Source of the DNA: an uncultured Oscillospiraceae bacterium | GTDB taxonomy: Bacteria > Bacillota > Clostridia > Oscillospirales > Oscillospiraceae | Assembly (NCBI GenBank): GCA_910587255.1 | Contig: CAJUKT010000001.1 | Coordinates: 26,478-90,477, forward strand | DNA: 64,000 bases | Direction: 5' to 3' | In this document: in pieces, positions 9,482 to 17,762 of the stretch | Position numbering within the stretch: position 1 is the first letter of the stretch | Layout: the number at the start of each line of letters is the position of its first letter | Notes under the pieces: model-generated | What the model was told of the DNA's origin: nothing | Databases searched by the model: none | Seen by the model: the letters and a program-made list of their open reading frames with translations, nothing else | Translations under genes and position numbers: made by a program

Positions 9482-9510
9482 TGTTCAAGTCCCGCTTTTT
9501 TTGGTATAAT
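9482..9510 (+). promoter_or_regulatory. Promoter of the MoxR/DUF58/transglutaminase operon
   Basis: A perfect TATAAT at 9505-9510 lies 33 bases before the moxR-like start. The -35 is weak (TGTTCA at 9482-9487, 17-base spacer). Confidence 0.55.
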
Positions 9511-9542
9511 ATCTTTTATCCTGTCTAAGGAAGTGAGATATC

Positions 9543-10481
9543 ATGAGCGAAATCCATCTGGCCGCCCAGGTGGTCAACGAAGTGAAAAAGGCCGTGGTGG
9601 GCAAGGACGAGATCGTGGTCAAGATTCTCATCGCCATCCTGGCCCGTGGCCACATCCTGCTGGAGGATATCCCCGGCGTGGGCAAGACCACCATTGCCAC
9701 CGCCTTCTCCAAGGCCCTGGGACTGAGCTGCCGCCGGGTGCAGTTTACCCCCGATGTGATGCCCTCCGACCTCACCGGCTTCTCCCTCTACAACAAGGCC
9801 TCCGGGCAGATGGAGTACCAGCCCGGCGCGCTGCTTTGCAACCTGTTCTTGGCCGATGAGCTCAACCGCGCCACCAGCCGCACCCAGTCCGCCCTTCTGG
9901 AGGCCATGGAGGAGGGCAGAGTGACGGTGGACGGCGTATCCCACCCCGTCCCCGACCCCTTCCTGGTCATCGCCACCCAGAACCCGGCCGGGGCCTCCGG
10001 CACCCAGCTGCTGCCCGACTCCCAGCTGGACCGTTTCGCCCTGCGCCTGAGCTTGGGCTATCCCGAGTCCCGGGACGAGCTGGACCTGCTCCGGCGCAAG
10101 CTGCGGGGCGATCCCATGGAGGAGGTGTGCCAGGCCGCCGGAAGCGGCCAGCTGGCCCAGCTGCGCACCCAGGCCGACCGGGTATTCGTCCATGAGGACG
10201 TGCTGGACTATATCCTCCGGCTGGTGCGGGCCACCCGCAGCCACCCCCAGCTGGCCCAGGGGGCCAGCCCCCGGGCGGCCATCTCCCTGACGGCGCTGTG
10301 CCGCGCATGTGCCTTCCTCCACGGCCGGGACTACGTGGTGCCCGACGACGTGCGCTATATCTGGGCGGACGCCATCGCCCACCGGCTGGTGCTCCCCGCC
10401 GGGTCCGCCCTCGACCCCCAGCGCACTGTCCAGATCGCCGCGGAGGTGCTCGGCTCGGCGCCGGCCCCCCGCCTCGGGTGA
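9543..10481 (+). CDS. MoxR-family AAA+ ATPase
   Basis: 312 residues. Walker A DIPGVGKTT is at residues 42-50 and Walker B LFLADELNRA at about 104-113, followed by sensor and lid regions of the MoxR type (SQLDRFALRLSLGYPE). These ATPases act as chaperones for assembly or activation of partner proteins, usually DUF58/VWA proteins encoded beside them, as here. It is the first gene of a three-gene operon with a DUF58 protein and a transglutaminase-like membrane protein. The ATG at 9543 follows AAGGAAGTGAG. Substrate unknown. Confidence 0.92.
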   Translation: MSEIHLAAQVVNEVKKAVVGKDEIVVKILIAILARGHILLEDIPGVGKTTIATAFSKALGLSCRRVQFTPDVMPSDLTGFSLYNKASGQMEYQPGALLCNLFLADELNRATSRTQSALLEAMEEGRVTVDGVSHPVPDPFLVIATQNPAGASGTQLLPDSQLDRFALRLSLGYPESRDELDLLRRKLRGDPMEEVCQAAGSGQLAQLRTQADRVFVHEDVLDYILRLVRATRSHPQLAQGASPRAAISLTALCRACAFLHGRDYVVPDDVRYIWADAIAHRLVLPAGSALDPQRTVQIAAEVLGSAPAPRLG

Positions 10482-10486
10482 GCGCC

Positions 10487-11485
10487 ATGGCCCTCCGCCG
10501 CCTCGTGTACGCCCTGGTGCTGGCCGGGGCGCTGCTGTTCCAGATCACCAACGACAACTACCTGGCCCACTTTCTGCTGGCGGTGTGCGCCGCCCTGCCG
10601 CCGCTGTCGCTGTCCATTTCCCTGCGGGGAATGCTGGGCTGCCGTCTGACGCTGTGCGCCGTCCCAGCCGCGCCCGCCCGGGGCGGGGACGGCCGCTGGC
10701 AGGTGTCGGTGGACATGCCCGGCCTGCTCCCCCTGGCCCGGCTGGCCCTGCGCACCGAGGAGAAAAACCTGCTCACCGGCCACACCCAGCGCCGCCGCCT
10801 GTCCATGTCCGGCGTGGCCGGGAAACGGCCGGCGGACCTGTCCGCCCCCACCGGCCATTGCGGGGTGCTGGAGCTCCGGGCGGACAAAATCCGGGTGTAC
10901 GACTACCTGGGCCTGTTCTCCCGGCACGTGCCCTCCCCTCCCCCCGCCCGGATGCAGTGCAGCCCCATCCCCGCCGACACGCCGCCCCCCCTCCTCCCCG
11001 AGGGGCTGGGCCTCCCGGCCCCTTACGGCGCCGTCCGCCGGGGCCCCGGGGAGGATTACGACCTGCGGGACTACCGCCCCGGCGACCCCATGCGGGCGGT
11101 GCACTGGAAGCTGTCCTCCAAGTGGGACAAGCTCATCGTGCGGGAGCGGGCGGACGCCGCCCTGCCCCTCCCCCTGCTCACCCTGGACCGCCTGGGCTCC
11201 CCCGGGGAGCTGGACCGGCTGCTGGACAAGCTGCTGGGGCTCAGCCGCGCCCTGCTGAGCATACAGCGGCCCCACGCCGTCCTCTGGCTGGAGCGGGACG
11301 GCCGGCCCCAGCTCCGCCCCGTCTCCGACGAGAAGGAGCTGCAGGACTGCCTCGCGGCCCTGCTGGGCTCCCCCGCCCCCCGGACGGGCCCAAAGCTGGA
11401 CAGCCTCCCGGAGCTGCCGCAGCTCTCCGGCGGCGCCTCCTTCCGCATCCACGTGGCCCTGGAGGGGGGTGAGGACGGTGGCTGA
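10487..11485 (+). CDS. DUF58 domain protein, MoxR partner
   Basis: 332 residues with an N-terminal hydrophobic stretch (about residues 5-45, probably two membrane helices) and the DUF58 signature near residues 185-210, RDYRPGDPMRAVHWKLSSK. DUF58 proteins are the usual partners of MoxR ATPases and transglutaminase membrane proteins; exact role unknown. The ATG at 10487 is 5 bases after the moxR-like stop, and the end overlaps the transglutaminase gene by 17 bases, indicating coupled translation. Confidence 0.85.
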   Translation: MALRRLVYALVLAGALLFQITNDNYLAHFLLAVCAALPPLSLSISLRGMLGCRLTLCAVPAAPARGGDGRWQVSVDMPGLLPLARLALRTEEKNLLTGHTQRRRLSMSGVAGKRPADLSAPTGHCGVLELRADKIRVYDYLGLFSRHVPSPPPARMQCSPIPADTPPPLLPEGLGLPAPYGAVRRGPGEDYDLRDYRPGDPMRAVHWKLSSKWDKLIVRERADAALPLPLLTLDRLGSPGELDRLLDKLLGLSRALLSIQRPHAVLWLERDGRPQLRPVSDEKELQDCLAALLGSPAPRTGPKLDSLPELPQLSGGASFRIHVALEGGEDGG

Positions 11486-13826
11486 CCAGGAAAAGCGGCT
11501 GTCCCCCCTCGCCCTTCTGGGGGACGGGGCGCTGCTGGCCTGCGCCCTCATGGGGCTGGCCGGCTCGTTTCTGTCGCTGTACGGCGATTGGCAGTCCGTT
11601 TCGCCCACTCCGCTGGATCTCTGCGCCTCCCGGACGGGTTTTTTCCTCCTGGCGGCGGGGATTTTCGCCCTGGCGGCGCTGTGCGCCTGGTCCCTGCCCC
11701 GGTTCCACGGGCTGGCGTCCGGCGGGCTGGCCGCCCTGCTGGCCGGGATTGCCGCGCTGCGCTGGGAGGGCATGGTCCAGGGCGCGGGGCTCACCCTGCG
11801 CACAATCACCCACCTGTTTGCCCGCCGGGTGAGCTGGGGGTGGGCCTTCCAGTACGACCCCGGCCTCTCCCTTCTGAAGGAGGGCGAGGCCGCCGGGCAG
11901 TTTCTTCTGCTGGCCCTGGCGGCGCTGGCCCTGGCGCTGGGCTGGGCGGTGGTGCGCGCCCGTCGGTGGTGGATGGTACTGGCTCTCACCCTGCCCCCCC
12001 TGCTCCCCGGCCTGCTGGCCGACCTGTACCCCCACTGGCCCCCCTTTATGGCCCTGTGCGCCTGCTGGTGCGCCATGCTGCTCACCGATTTATGCAAGTG
12101 GGCCGCCCCCAGCCGCCGGGGGGCCCTCACCCTGGCGGCCCTGTCCGCCGCGGGGCTGACCCTGCTGGCCCTCACCCTGGCCCTGCCCCGGGAGGGCTAC
12201 ACCCGCCCGGACTGGGCCCTGCGGGCGGAGGAGCGGCTCTACGCCACCGGAAACCGCCTGTCCGAGCTCTTCTCCCAGTGGGACGGCCCCTTCCAGTCCA
12301 CCGTCACCTATATGGGCGACCCCCAGGACGCGGACCTGTCCAGCGCCGGCCCCCTGCGCTACACCGGGCGCACCATGCTGCGCTTGGAGAGCGATTACGA
12401 GGGACGGCTCTACCTGTGGGGCTCCGCCCTGGGCCGGTATGAGGACGGGCGCTGGAGCGAACTGGGGGAGGCTGTCTACCAGGAATACCTGGACTCCCTG
12501 GGGGAGGCGGGGCTGGGAGACGCCCCCTCCCCCCTGCTGTTCCCCTCCATGCATTTAAGCGGCGGCGGGGACGGGGCCACATCCAGCCAGCCCCCAGAGC
12601 AGTATGCCGTCACAATCGACACCATTGGCACCTCCGCCGTGTTCTCCCCCTACCATCTGCTGGACCAGGACTGGGCGGAGGCCGGCGTGCTGCCGGTACG
12701 GGACAGCTACCTGGCCCACCACCCCGGACTGCCCGGCTATACTCTGGCCTTCACGCCGCCGGAATCCAGCGTCTCCGACGCGCAGGTAGACATTTTGGAG
12801 GAGCAGTGCTACCGCCGCTTTGTGCGGGAGCACTATTTGGACGTGCCGGAAGGTTTGGACAGCTATCTCAGCGAGCTTTACTATGACAACTACCACTACC
12901 TGCCGGGCGACGGATTTCCCGGCCCGCTGACCTATGCCTGGCGGATCGGAGACATTCTGGAGCAGCTGTGCCAATATGACCCGTCCGCCCCCGCCGCCCC
13001 GGAGGGGACGGACCCGGTGCTCTACTTTCTCAGCGACAGCCGCCGGGGGTACTGTATGCACTACGCCTCCGCCGCCACGCTGATGCTGCGCGCCCTGGGC
13101 GTCCCCGCCCGGTATGTCCAGGGCTACACTGTCCAGACCGAGCTTGGGCGGACGGTGCGCGTGCCCGACTACGCCGCCCACGCCTGGGTGGAGGTATACG
13201 TGGACGGCTATGGATGGTACCCCGTGGAGGTCACCCCTGCCGCCGCCCTTGACCGCTCCCCCTTCACCGGGGAGGAGGACGCCCCCAGCCCCACTCTCTC
13301 CCCCTCCGCAGCCCCGGACGAGAGCCAGGCCCCCGTCCCCACGCCCTCCTCGAAGCCGGCCCCCACCCAGACCCCCGGCGCCTCCCTCCCGCCCGGGGAA
13401 GCCCCGCCCCAGGGCGGTGGCTTCGACGCCGCCCCCCTCATCAAGGCCGCCAAGGCGCTGGCCGCTGCCGCGGGCGCCGCGGCGCTGCTCTGGCTGGGCC
13501 AGCGGCTGCCCAAGCGCCTCCGGGCCCGGCGGCTGTCCGCCCCCGGCCACAGCCAGGCCGCCCTGTACGCCTACCGCTGCCTGCTGCGGCTGCGCCGCTG
13601 GGGCGGGCTGGTGGAACCGCAGGCGGAGGAGCTGGCCCAAAAGGCCCGCTTCAGCCAGCATCCCCTCACCTCGGATGAGGCGGACGTGATGCGCGCCCTG
13701 GTGGACGCGCAGCGGGCACGGCTGTGCACCTGCCTCCCCCCTGTCAGGCGCGCCGCCTTCCTCTACCTCTGGGGCAGGCCGCAAACAGGGAAAAATGCGG
13801 GAAAATCCCCGGAAAACCGCCCCTGA
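11469..13826 (+). CDS. Membrane-anchored transglutaminase-like protein
   Basis: 785 residues: about six hydrophobic helices in the first 220 residues, an extracytoplasmic region, a transglutaminase-like core with Cys at about 527 (RRGYCMHYASAA) and His at about 570 (AHAWVEVYVDGYGW), a Pro/Ser/Thr-rich linker (about 610-650), one more helix (about 660-680) and a cytoplasmic tail. The usual third-position Asp reads Glu (PVEVTP), as in many Clostridia members, so activity is not excluded. The start is GTG at 11469 after GGAGGGG; a second GTG at 11478 is possible. MoxR-DUF58-transglutaminase operons are common but the substrate is unproven. Confidence 0.88.
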   Translation: MRTVADQEKRLSPLALLGDGALLACALMGLAGSFLSLYGDWQSVSPTPLDLCASRTGFFLLAAGIFALAALCAWSLPRFHGLASGGLAALLAGIAALRWEGMVQGAGLTLRTITHLFARRVSWGWAFQYDPGLSLLKEGEAAGQFLLLALAALALALGWAVVRARRWWMVLALTLPPLLPGLLADLYPHWPPFMALCACWCAMLLTDLCKWAAPSRRGALTLAALSAAGLTLLALTLALPREGYTRPDWALRAEERLYATGNRLSELFSQWDGPFQSTVTYMGDPQDADLSSAGPLRYTGRTMLRLESDYEGRLYLWGSALGRYEDGRWSELGEAVYQEYLDSLGEAGLGDAPSPLLFPSMHLSGGGDGATSSQPPEQYAVTIDTIGTSAVFSPYHLLDQDWAEAGVLPVRDSYLAHHPGLPGYTLAFTPPESSVSDAQVDILEEQCYRRFVREHYLDVPEGLDSYLSELYYDNYHYLPGDGFPGPLTYAWRIGDILEQLCQYDPSAPAAPEGTDPVLYFLSDSRRGYCMHYASAATLMLRALGVPARYVQGYTVQTELGRTVRVPDYAAHAWVEVYVDGYGWYPVEVTPAAALDRSPFTGEEDAPSPTLSPSAAPDESQAPVPTPSSKPAPTQTPGASLPPGEAPPQGGGFDAAPLIKAAKALAAAAGAAALLWLGQRLPKRLRARRLSAPGHSQAALYAYRCLLRLRRWGGLVEPQAEELAQKARFSQHPLTSDEADVMRALVDAQRARLCTCLPPVRRAAFLYLWGRPQTGKNAGKSPENRP

Positions 13827-13830
13827 CCCC

Positions 13831-13858
13831 TTGACAAAACCGGGGTTTCGTGTATACT
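13831..13858 (+). promoter_or_regulatory. Promoter of rpsF-ssb-rpsR
   Basis: TTGACA (13831-13836), a 16-base spacer and TATACT (13853-13858). Confidence 0.75.
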
Positions 13859-13899
13859 AAATTAGTCTGCGCCATCATGCGTACGACGGTAACATCCTT

Positions 13900-13920
13900 G
13901 CCTCCGGCGCGTTCGGAGGC
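13900..13920 (+). promoter_or_regulatory. Leader hairpin before rpsF, possible S6:S18 binding site
   Basis: A perfect 7-bp stem GCCTCCG/CGGAGGC with a 7-base loop lies in the rpsF leader, 28 bases before the start. Leaders of this operon often carry an S6:S18-binding hairpin with CCG in the stem; assignment here is by position and rough resemblance. Confidence 0.4.
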
Positions 13921-13948
13921 CATAAGACCATAAGGAGGTGCAAACACA

Positions 13949-14245
13949 ATGGCAAAAGTAAGTGGAAACTACGAGGTGCTCTACGTCCTCAGCCCCGCCC
14001 TGGGTGAGGAGGAGACCGCCGCCCTGGTGGCCCGTTTCAAGGAGCTGGCCGAGGGCCGCGGCTCCGTGTCCGAGGTGGACGAGTGGGGCAAGCGGCGTCT
14101 TGCCTACCCCATCAACGACCTGGAGGAAGGCTACTATGTCCTGATGACCTTCTCCGCCGACCCCGCGTTCCCCGCCGAGCTGGACCGTCTGATGCGGATC
14201 AATGTGAACGTCATGCGTTCCATCATCGTCAGCAAGAACGCCTGA
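13949..14245 (+). CDS. rpsF: 30S ribosomal protein S6
   Basis: 98 residues of normal S6 fold and length, starting MAKVSGNYEVLYVLSPALGE, with the conserved WGKRRLAYPINDLEEGYYV stretch. Strong ribosome-binding site AAGGAGGTG. First gene of rpsF-ssb-rpsR. Confidence 0.97.
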   Translation: MAKVSGNYEVLYVLSPALGEEETAALVARFKELAEGRGSVSEVDEWGKRRLAYPINDLEEGYYVLMTFSADPAFPAELDRLMRINVNVMRSIIVSKNA

Positions 14246-14258
14246 GGAAGGAGCCGTT

Positions 14259-14771
14259 ATGCTCAATCACATCGTTATCATGGGCCGCCTGGCCCGTGAC
14301 CCCGAGCTGCGCCACACCCAGTCCGGCACCCCTGTGGCCACCTTCCGCCTGGCGGTGGACCGTGACTTCAAGGACAAAAACACCGGCGAGCGCGCCACCG
14401 ACTGGATCGACGTGGTGGCCTGGCGCGGCACCGGCGAGTTTGTCAGCCGCTATTTCGCCAAGGGCCGCATGGCCGTGGTAGAAGGACGGCTGCAAATGCG
14501 GGACTGGACCGATAAGGACGGCAACCGCCGCACCTCTGCCGAGGTGGTGGCGGACAATGTGTACTTTGCCGACTCCCGCCGGGATGGGGACGGAGACCGG
14601 GGCGGCAGCTATGGCGCGGCCCCCGGCTACGGCGGCGGCAGCTATGGCGACCGCGGCGGCTATGGCTCCCGGCCCGCCGTCCCTGCGGCTCCCCCCGCCG
14701 ATTACGGCGTCCCAACCGGCGGCGACCAGTTCGCCGAGCTGGCTGACGACGACGGCGACCTGCCCTTCTAA
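14259..14771 (+). CDS. ssb: Single-stranded DNA-binding protein
   Basis: 170 residues. The OB-fold domain (about 1-105) starts MLNHIVIMGRLARDPELR. A Gly/Tyr/Asp-rich linker follows, then the acidic tip DDDGDLPF that recruits repair and replication partners. It lies 13 bases after rpsF and before rpsR, the standard Firmicute order. Confidence 0.97.
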   Translation: MLNHIVIMGRLARDPELRHTQSGTPVATFRLAVDRDFKDKNTGERATDWIDVVAWRGTGEFVSRYFAKGRMAVVEGRLQMRDWTDKDGNRRTSAEVVADNVYFADSRRDGDGDRGGSYGAAPGYGGGSYGDRGGYGSRPAVPAAPPADYGVPTGGDQFAELADDDGDLPF

Positions 14772-14809
14772 CGCGGAGGGCCATCTCAACATAAGGAGGT
14801 CTGCCAATT

Positions 14810-15052
14810 ATGGCTATGGATAATGCGAAGCCCCGCGGCAACCGCAAGCGCCGCAAGGTGTGCGCGTTCTGCGTTGACAAGGTGGAACAGATCGACTATA
14901 AGGACGCCCAGAAGCTCAAGCGCTACCTGTCCGAGCGTTCCAAGATCCTGCCCCGCCGCACCACCGGCACCTGCGCCATGCACCAGCGCCAGCTGACCGA
15001 CGCCATCAAGCGCGCCCGTCACGTGGCCCTGTTGCCCTACGTCACTGACTGA
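14810..15052 (+). CDS. rpsR: 30S ribosomal protein S18
   Basis: 80 residues with the cysteine-containing form (KVCAFCVDK) and the conserved YLSERSKILPRRTTGTC core. Ribosome-binding site AAGGAGGTC. Last gene of rpsF-ssb-rpsR; the terminator follows 12 bases after the stop. Confidence 0.97.
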   Translation: MAMDNAKPRGNRKRRKVCAFCVDKVEQIDYKDAQKLKRYLSERSKILPRRTTGTCAMHQRQLTDAIKRARHVALLPYVTD

Positions 15053-15063
15053 CAGTAAATGGA

Positions 15064-15093
15064 AGCCCCCGGAGCGCAGCTCCGGGGGCTTTT
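15064..15093 (+). terminator. Terminator of rpsF-ssb-rpsR
   Basis: A 12-bp perfect stem (15064-15075 with 15079-15090), triloop GCA, followed by a short T-run. Confidence 0.88.
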
Positions 15094-15148
15094 GGCGTCC
15101 GCGCCCCAACCCTAAAGAAATCTTCATGATTTTTGAAAAGAACTTTTG

Positions 15149-15176
15149 TTGCGGTTTTCCATTTAGCCGCTATAAT
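15149..15176 (+). promoter_or_regulatory. Promoter of the TVP38-type gene
   Basis: TTGCGG (15149-15154), a 16-base spacer and TATAAT (15171-15176). The predicted transcription start falls almost exactly at the left edge of the repeat at 15184. Confidence 0.6.
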
Positions 15177-15183
15177 AGGCATA

Positions 15184-15343
15184 GGCGCTGTTTGAAAATT
15201 GACGATGTGCCCGGCGGCAAGGGATTTTTTCGCCAGACAAGGCGATTTGACGCGGAAATACTTTGTGTATTTCAAGTCAAATCAACGACATATGGCGGAA
15301 AAAGACCTGTCGTTTGGGCATGTTGGCAATTTTCAAACGAGCC
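15184..15343. mobile_element. MITE-like repeat with terminal inverted repeats
   Basis: The left end (15184-15212, core TGTTTGAAAATTG) and right end (15316-15343, core GGCAATTTTCAAAC) are imperfect inverted repeats of about 28 bases. An internal strong hairpin pairs GATTTGAC (15244-15251) with GTCAAATC (15276-15283), with an inner arm GAAATAC/GTATTTC. No coding capacity. Related end sequences recur at 50924-50960, about 63517-63650 and about 63803-63832. It lies between promoter and gene, so it would form the 5' untranslated leader of the next gene. Confidence 0.65.
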
Positions 15344-15376
15344 TTAGACAAAAAACTGCGGAAGGCAGGGGCTTTT

Positions 15377-16057
15377 ATGGAAAACAAACCGCTGAAAATA
15401 TTTCTCTGGGCGCTGACCGCCGCCATTTTGGGCGGCAGCGTGTGGGCACTGTACGCCACCGGCTTCTTTGAGGCGGCGGGCTCCCAGCAGGCGCTGGGGG
15501 AATACATCGCCCGGTGCGCCCCCTGGTCCCAGCTGGCCTATTTCGGGGTGCAGCTGGTGTCCGTCATCGTCGCCCCCATCCCCAGCAATATCACCGCCGC
15601 GGCGGGGGCCTACCTGTTCGGGCTGTGGCCTGCCTTCCTGCTCACCTGGGGGGCGGTGACATTGGGCTCGGCCATCGTCTTCGCCCTGGCCCGGGCCCTG
15701 GGCCAGCAGTTCGCCAGCCAGTTTGTCAGCGAAAAGCTGTCGGACAAATACCTGGATGTGATCCGCCGGAAGCGGGACGTATTTTTAGCCCTGGCCTTCC
15801 TCTTCCCCTTCTTCCCCGACGACCTTTTGTGCATCCTGGCGGGGCTCACCGACATCTCCTTCCGGCGGTTTTTCCTGCTGGCGCTCATCGCCCGGCCCTG
15901 GGGGCTGCTGGTGGCCTGCATGGTGGGCAGCGCCACCGTGTCCATCCCCTGGTGGGGGATGGCGCTGCTGGGCGCGGGCGGGCTGGCGGTATTTCTGCTG
16001 GCCATGAAGTACGGCGACAGGGTGGAGCAGGCGGTCATAGACCGGCTGAAGCGCTGA
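15377..16057 (+). CDS. TVP38/TMEM64 (DedA-like, VTT domain) membrane protein
   Basis: 226 residues with about six hydrophobic segments. The family core is visible: VSVIVAPIPSNITAAAGAYLFG (about 55-76) with the AP-P motif, and the second re-entrant region RFFLLALIARPWG. Such proteins are putative lipid or ion transporters and scramblase relatives; the substrate is not known. The ATG at 15377 is preceded by GGAAGGCAGGGG. The frame is open further upstream into the MITE-like repeat, which is why that extension is not accepted. Monocistronic. Confidence 0.88.
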   Translation: MENKPLKIFLWALTAAILGGSVWALYATGFFEAAGSQQALGEYIARCAPWSQLAYFGVQLVSVIVAPIPSNITAAAGAYLFGLWPAFLLTWGAVTLGSAIVFALARALGQQFASQFVSEKLSDKYLDVIRRKRDVFLALAFLFPFFPDDLLCILAGLTDISFRRFFLLALIARPWGLLVACMVGSATVSIPWWGMALLGAGGLAVFLLAMKYGDRVEQAVIDRLKR

Positions 16058-16065
16058 ACTGAAAA

Positions 16066-16100
16066 AGCGGGCGCCGCGAAACGCGGCGCCCGCTTCCCTT
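16066..16100 (+). terminator. Terminator of the TVP38-type gene
   Basis: A perfect 13-bp GC-rich stem (16066-16078 with 16082-16094), loop AAA, followed by TTCCCTTTT. A-rich sequence on the left lets it serve the convergent liv operon too. Confidence 0.85.
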
Positions 16101-16198
16101 TTGACAGTCCCGCACATCCTGCGCCCCCAGGCGCAAGCCCCAGGCCCATTCCCCCGGCGGCGTGCGCGCAAGTGTGCCCCGCGCCCTTTCCAAAGATT

Positions 16199-16900
16199 TC
16201 AGCCGCCCAGGTACGCCTTTTTCACCGCCTCGTCCCGGAGCAGGTCCGCCCCGGCCCCGGTGGCCACAATCTTGCCCGTCTCCAGCACATAGCCCCGGTC
16301 GGCCACGCTGAGGGCCATCTGGGCATTCTGCTCCACCAGCAGGATGGTGACGCCCGCTTTGTGCAGCTGGCGGATGATCTCAAAGATCTGCTCCACCAAA
16401 ATGGGCGCAAGCCCCATGGAGGGCTCGTCCAGCATCAGCAGCCTGGGGCCGGACATCAGCCCCCGGCCCATGGCCAGCATTTGCTGCTCGCCGCCGGACA
16501 GGGTGCCCGCAACCTGCCTGCGGCGCTCCTTCAGCCGGGGAAACTGCTCATACACCCGCTCCAGGCCGGGCTCGATGGCGGAACGGGCCTGGGTGTAGGC
16601 CCCCATCTCCAGGTTTTCCTCCACCGTCATCTGCTGGAAGATGCGCCGCCCCTCGGGAACGTGGGCCATACCCAGCTCCACGATCTTGTGGGCGGGGAGG
16701 CTGGCCAGGTTCTTTCCCAAAAACTCCACCGAGCCGGTGCGGGAGCGCAGCAGGCCGCACACCGTATTTAAAATGGTGGACTTGCCCGCACCGTTGGCCC
16801 CGATGAGGGTGACCACCTCGCCCTCAATGACCTGGAAGGACACGCCCTTGATGGCGTGGATGGCGCCGTAATAGACGTTAATATCGTTTACCTTCAGCAT
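16199..16900 (-). CDS. livF: Branched-chain/amino-acid ABC transporter ATP-binding protein LivF
   Basis: A 233-residue ATPase with Walker A GANGAGKS at about 34-41, signature LSGGEQQM and Walker B LLMLDEPSMGL, and the LivF-type start MLKVNDINVYYGAIHAIKG. It powers import of branched-chain or related amino acids with LivG. The start chosen is ATG at 16900; the frame is open upstream but overlaps livG. Last gene of livJ-livH-livM-livG-livF. Confidence 0.95.
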   Translation of the reverse strand: MLKVNDINVYYGAIHAIKGVSFQVIEGEVVTLIGANGAGKSTILNTVCGLLRSRTGSVEFLGKNLASLPAHKIVELGMAHVPEGRRIFQQMTVEENLEMGAYTQARSAIEPGLERVYEQFPRLKERRRQVAGTLSGGEQQMLAMGRGLMSGPRLLMLDEPSMGLAPILVEQIFEIIRQLHKAGVTILLVEQNAQMALSVADRGYVLETGKIVATGAGADLLRDEAVKKAYLGG

Positions 16901-16913
16901 ATTCGCGTCCCCC

Positions 16914-17762
16914 TCACTGCTGCTTGCCCAGGTAAGCCTCGATGACTGTGGGGTTGGACTGGATCTCCTCCGCCGTCCCCTTGGCAATGATCTGGCCGAA
17001 GTTGAGCACACAGATGCCCTCGCAGATGCCCATGACCAGGCTCATGTCGTGCTCAATGAGCATAATGGCGATCTGGAAGGTGTCCCGGATTTTCACGATG
17101 TTCTCCATCAGCTCCGCCGTCTCCGACGGGTTCATACCCGCCGCCGGCTCGTCCAGCAGCAGCAGGGACGGATTCGTGGCCAGCGCCCGGACGATCTCCA
17201 GCCGCCGCTGGGCGCCGTAGGGCAGGGAGCCGGCCTGGTAATTGGCCATATCCTGCATGTCAAAGATGGACAGCAGCTCCAGCGCCCGCTGGTGGGCGGC
17301 CTTCTCCTGCCGCCAGTACCTGGGCAGGCGGAGGATGCCGGACACCATGGAGTACTTCTCCTGGTTGTGCAGGCCGATCTTCACATTGTCCTCCACGGAC
17401 AGGTTGTTGAACAGCCGGATATTCTGAAAGGTGCGGGCGATGCCCATGCGGTTGATCTGGGCGGGGTTTTTGCCGTGGGTGTCGATGCCGTCCAGCAGGA
17501 TGGTGCCCCGGGTGGGCTGGTAGACCTTGGTGAGCAGGTTGAACACGGTGGTCTTGCCCGCGCCGTTGGGGCCGATGAGCCCGGCGATCTCGGTGCGGCC
17601 CACGGTGATGTTAAATTCATTGACGGCGGTGAGGCCGCCGAAGTCGATGCCTAAATGGCTGCACTCCAGGATAGGGGTCTTACCCAGGTCCCGCTCCGGG
17701 ATGATGGACACGCTGGGCACAGGCACCATTTTGCCCTTTTCAAACACCTTTTTCTCAGCCAT
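16914..17762 (-). CDS. livG: Branched-chain/amino-acid ABC transporter ATP-binding protein LivG
   Basis: A 282-residue ATPase with Walker A GPNGAGKT, an LivG-type QNIRLFNNLSVEDNV stretch, a degenerate signature (SLPYGAQRRLEI) normal for LivG, and Walker B LLLLDEPAAGMNP. An N-terminal extension of about 25 residues precedes the ABC domain. It overlaps livM by 8 bases and lies 13 bases before livF. Confidence 0.95.
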   Translation of the reverse strand: MAEKKVFEKGKMVPVPSVSIIPERDLGKTPILECSHLGIDFGGLTAVNEFNITVGRTEIAGLIGPNGAGKTTVFNLLTKVYQPTRGTILLDGIDTHGKNPAQINRMGIARTFQNIRLFNNLSVEDNVKIGLHNQEKYSMVSGILRLPRYWRQEKAAHQRALELLSIFDMQDMANYQAGSLPYGAQRRLEIVRALATNPSLLLLDEPAAGMNPSETAELMENIVKIRDTFQIAIMLIEHDMSLVMGICEGICVLNFGQIIAKGTAEEIQSNPTVIEAYLGKQQ

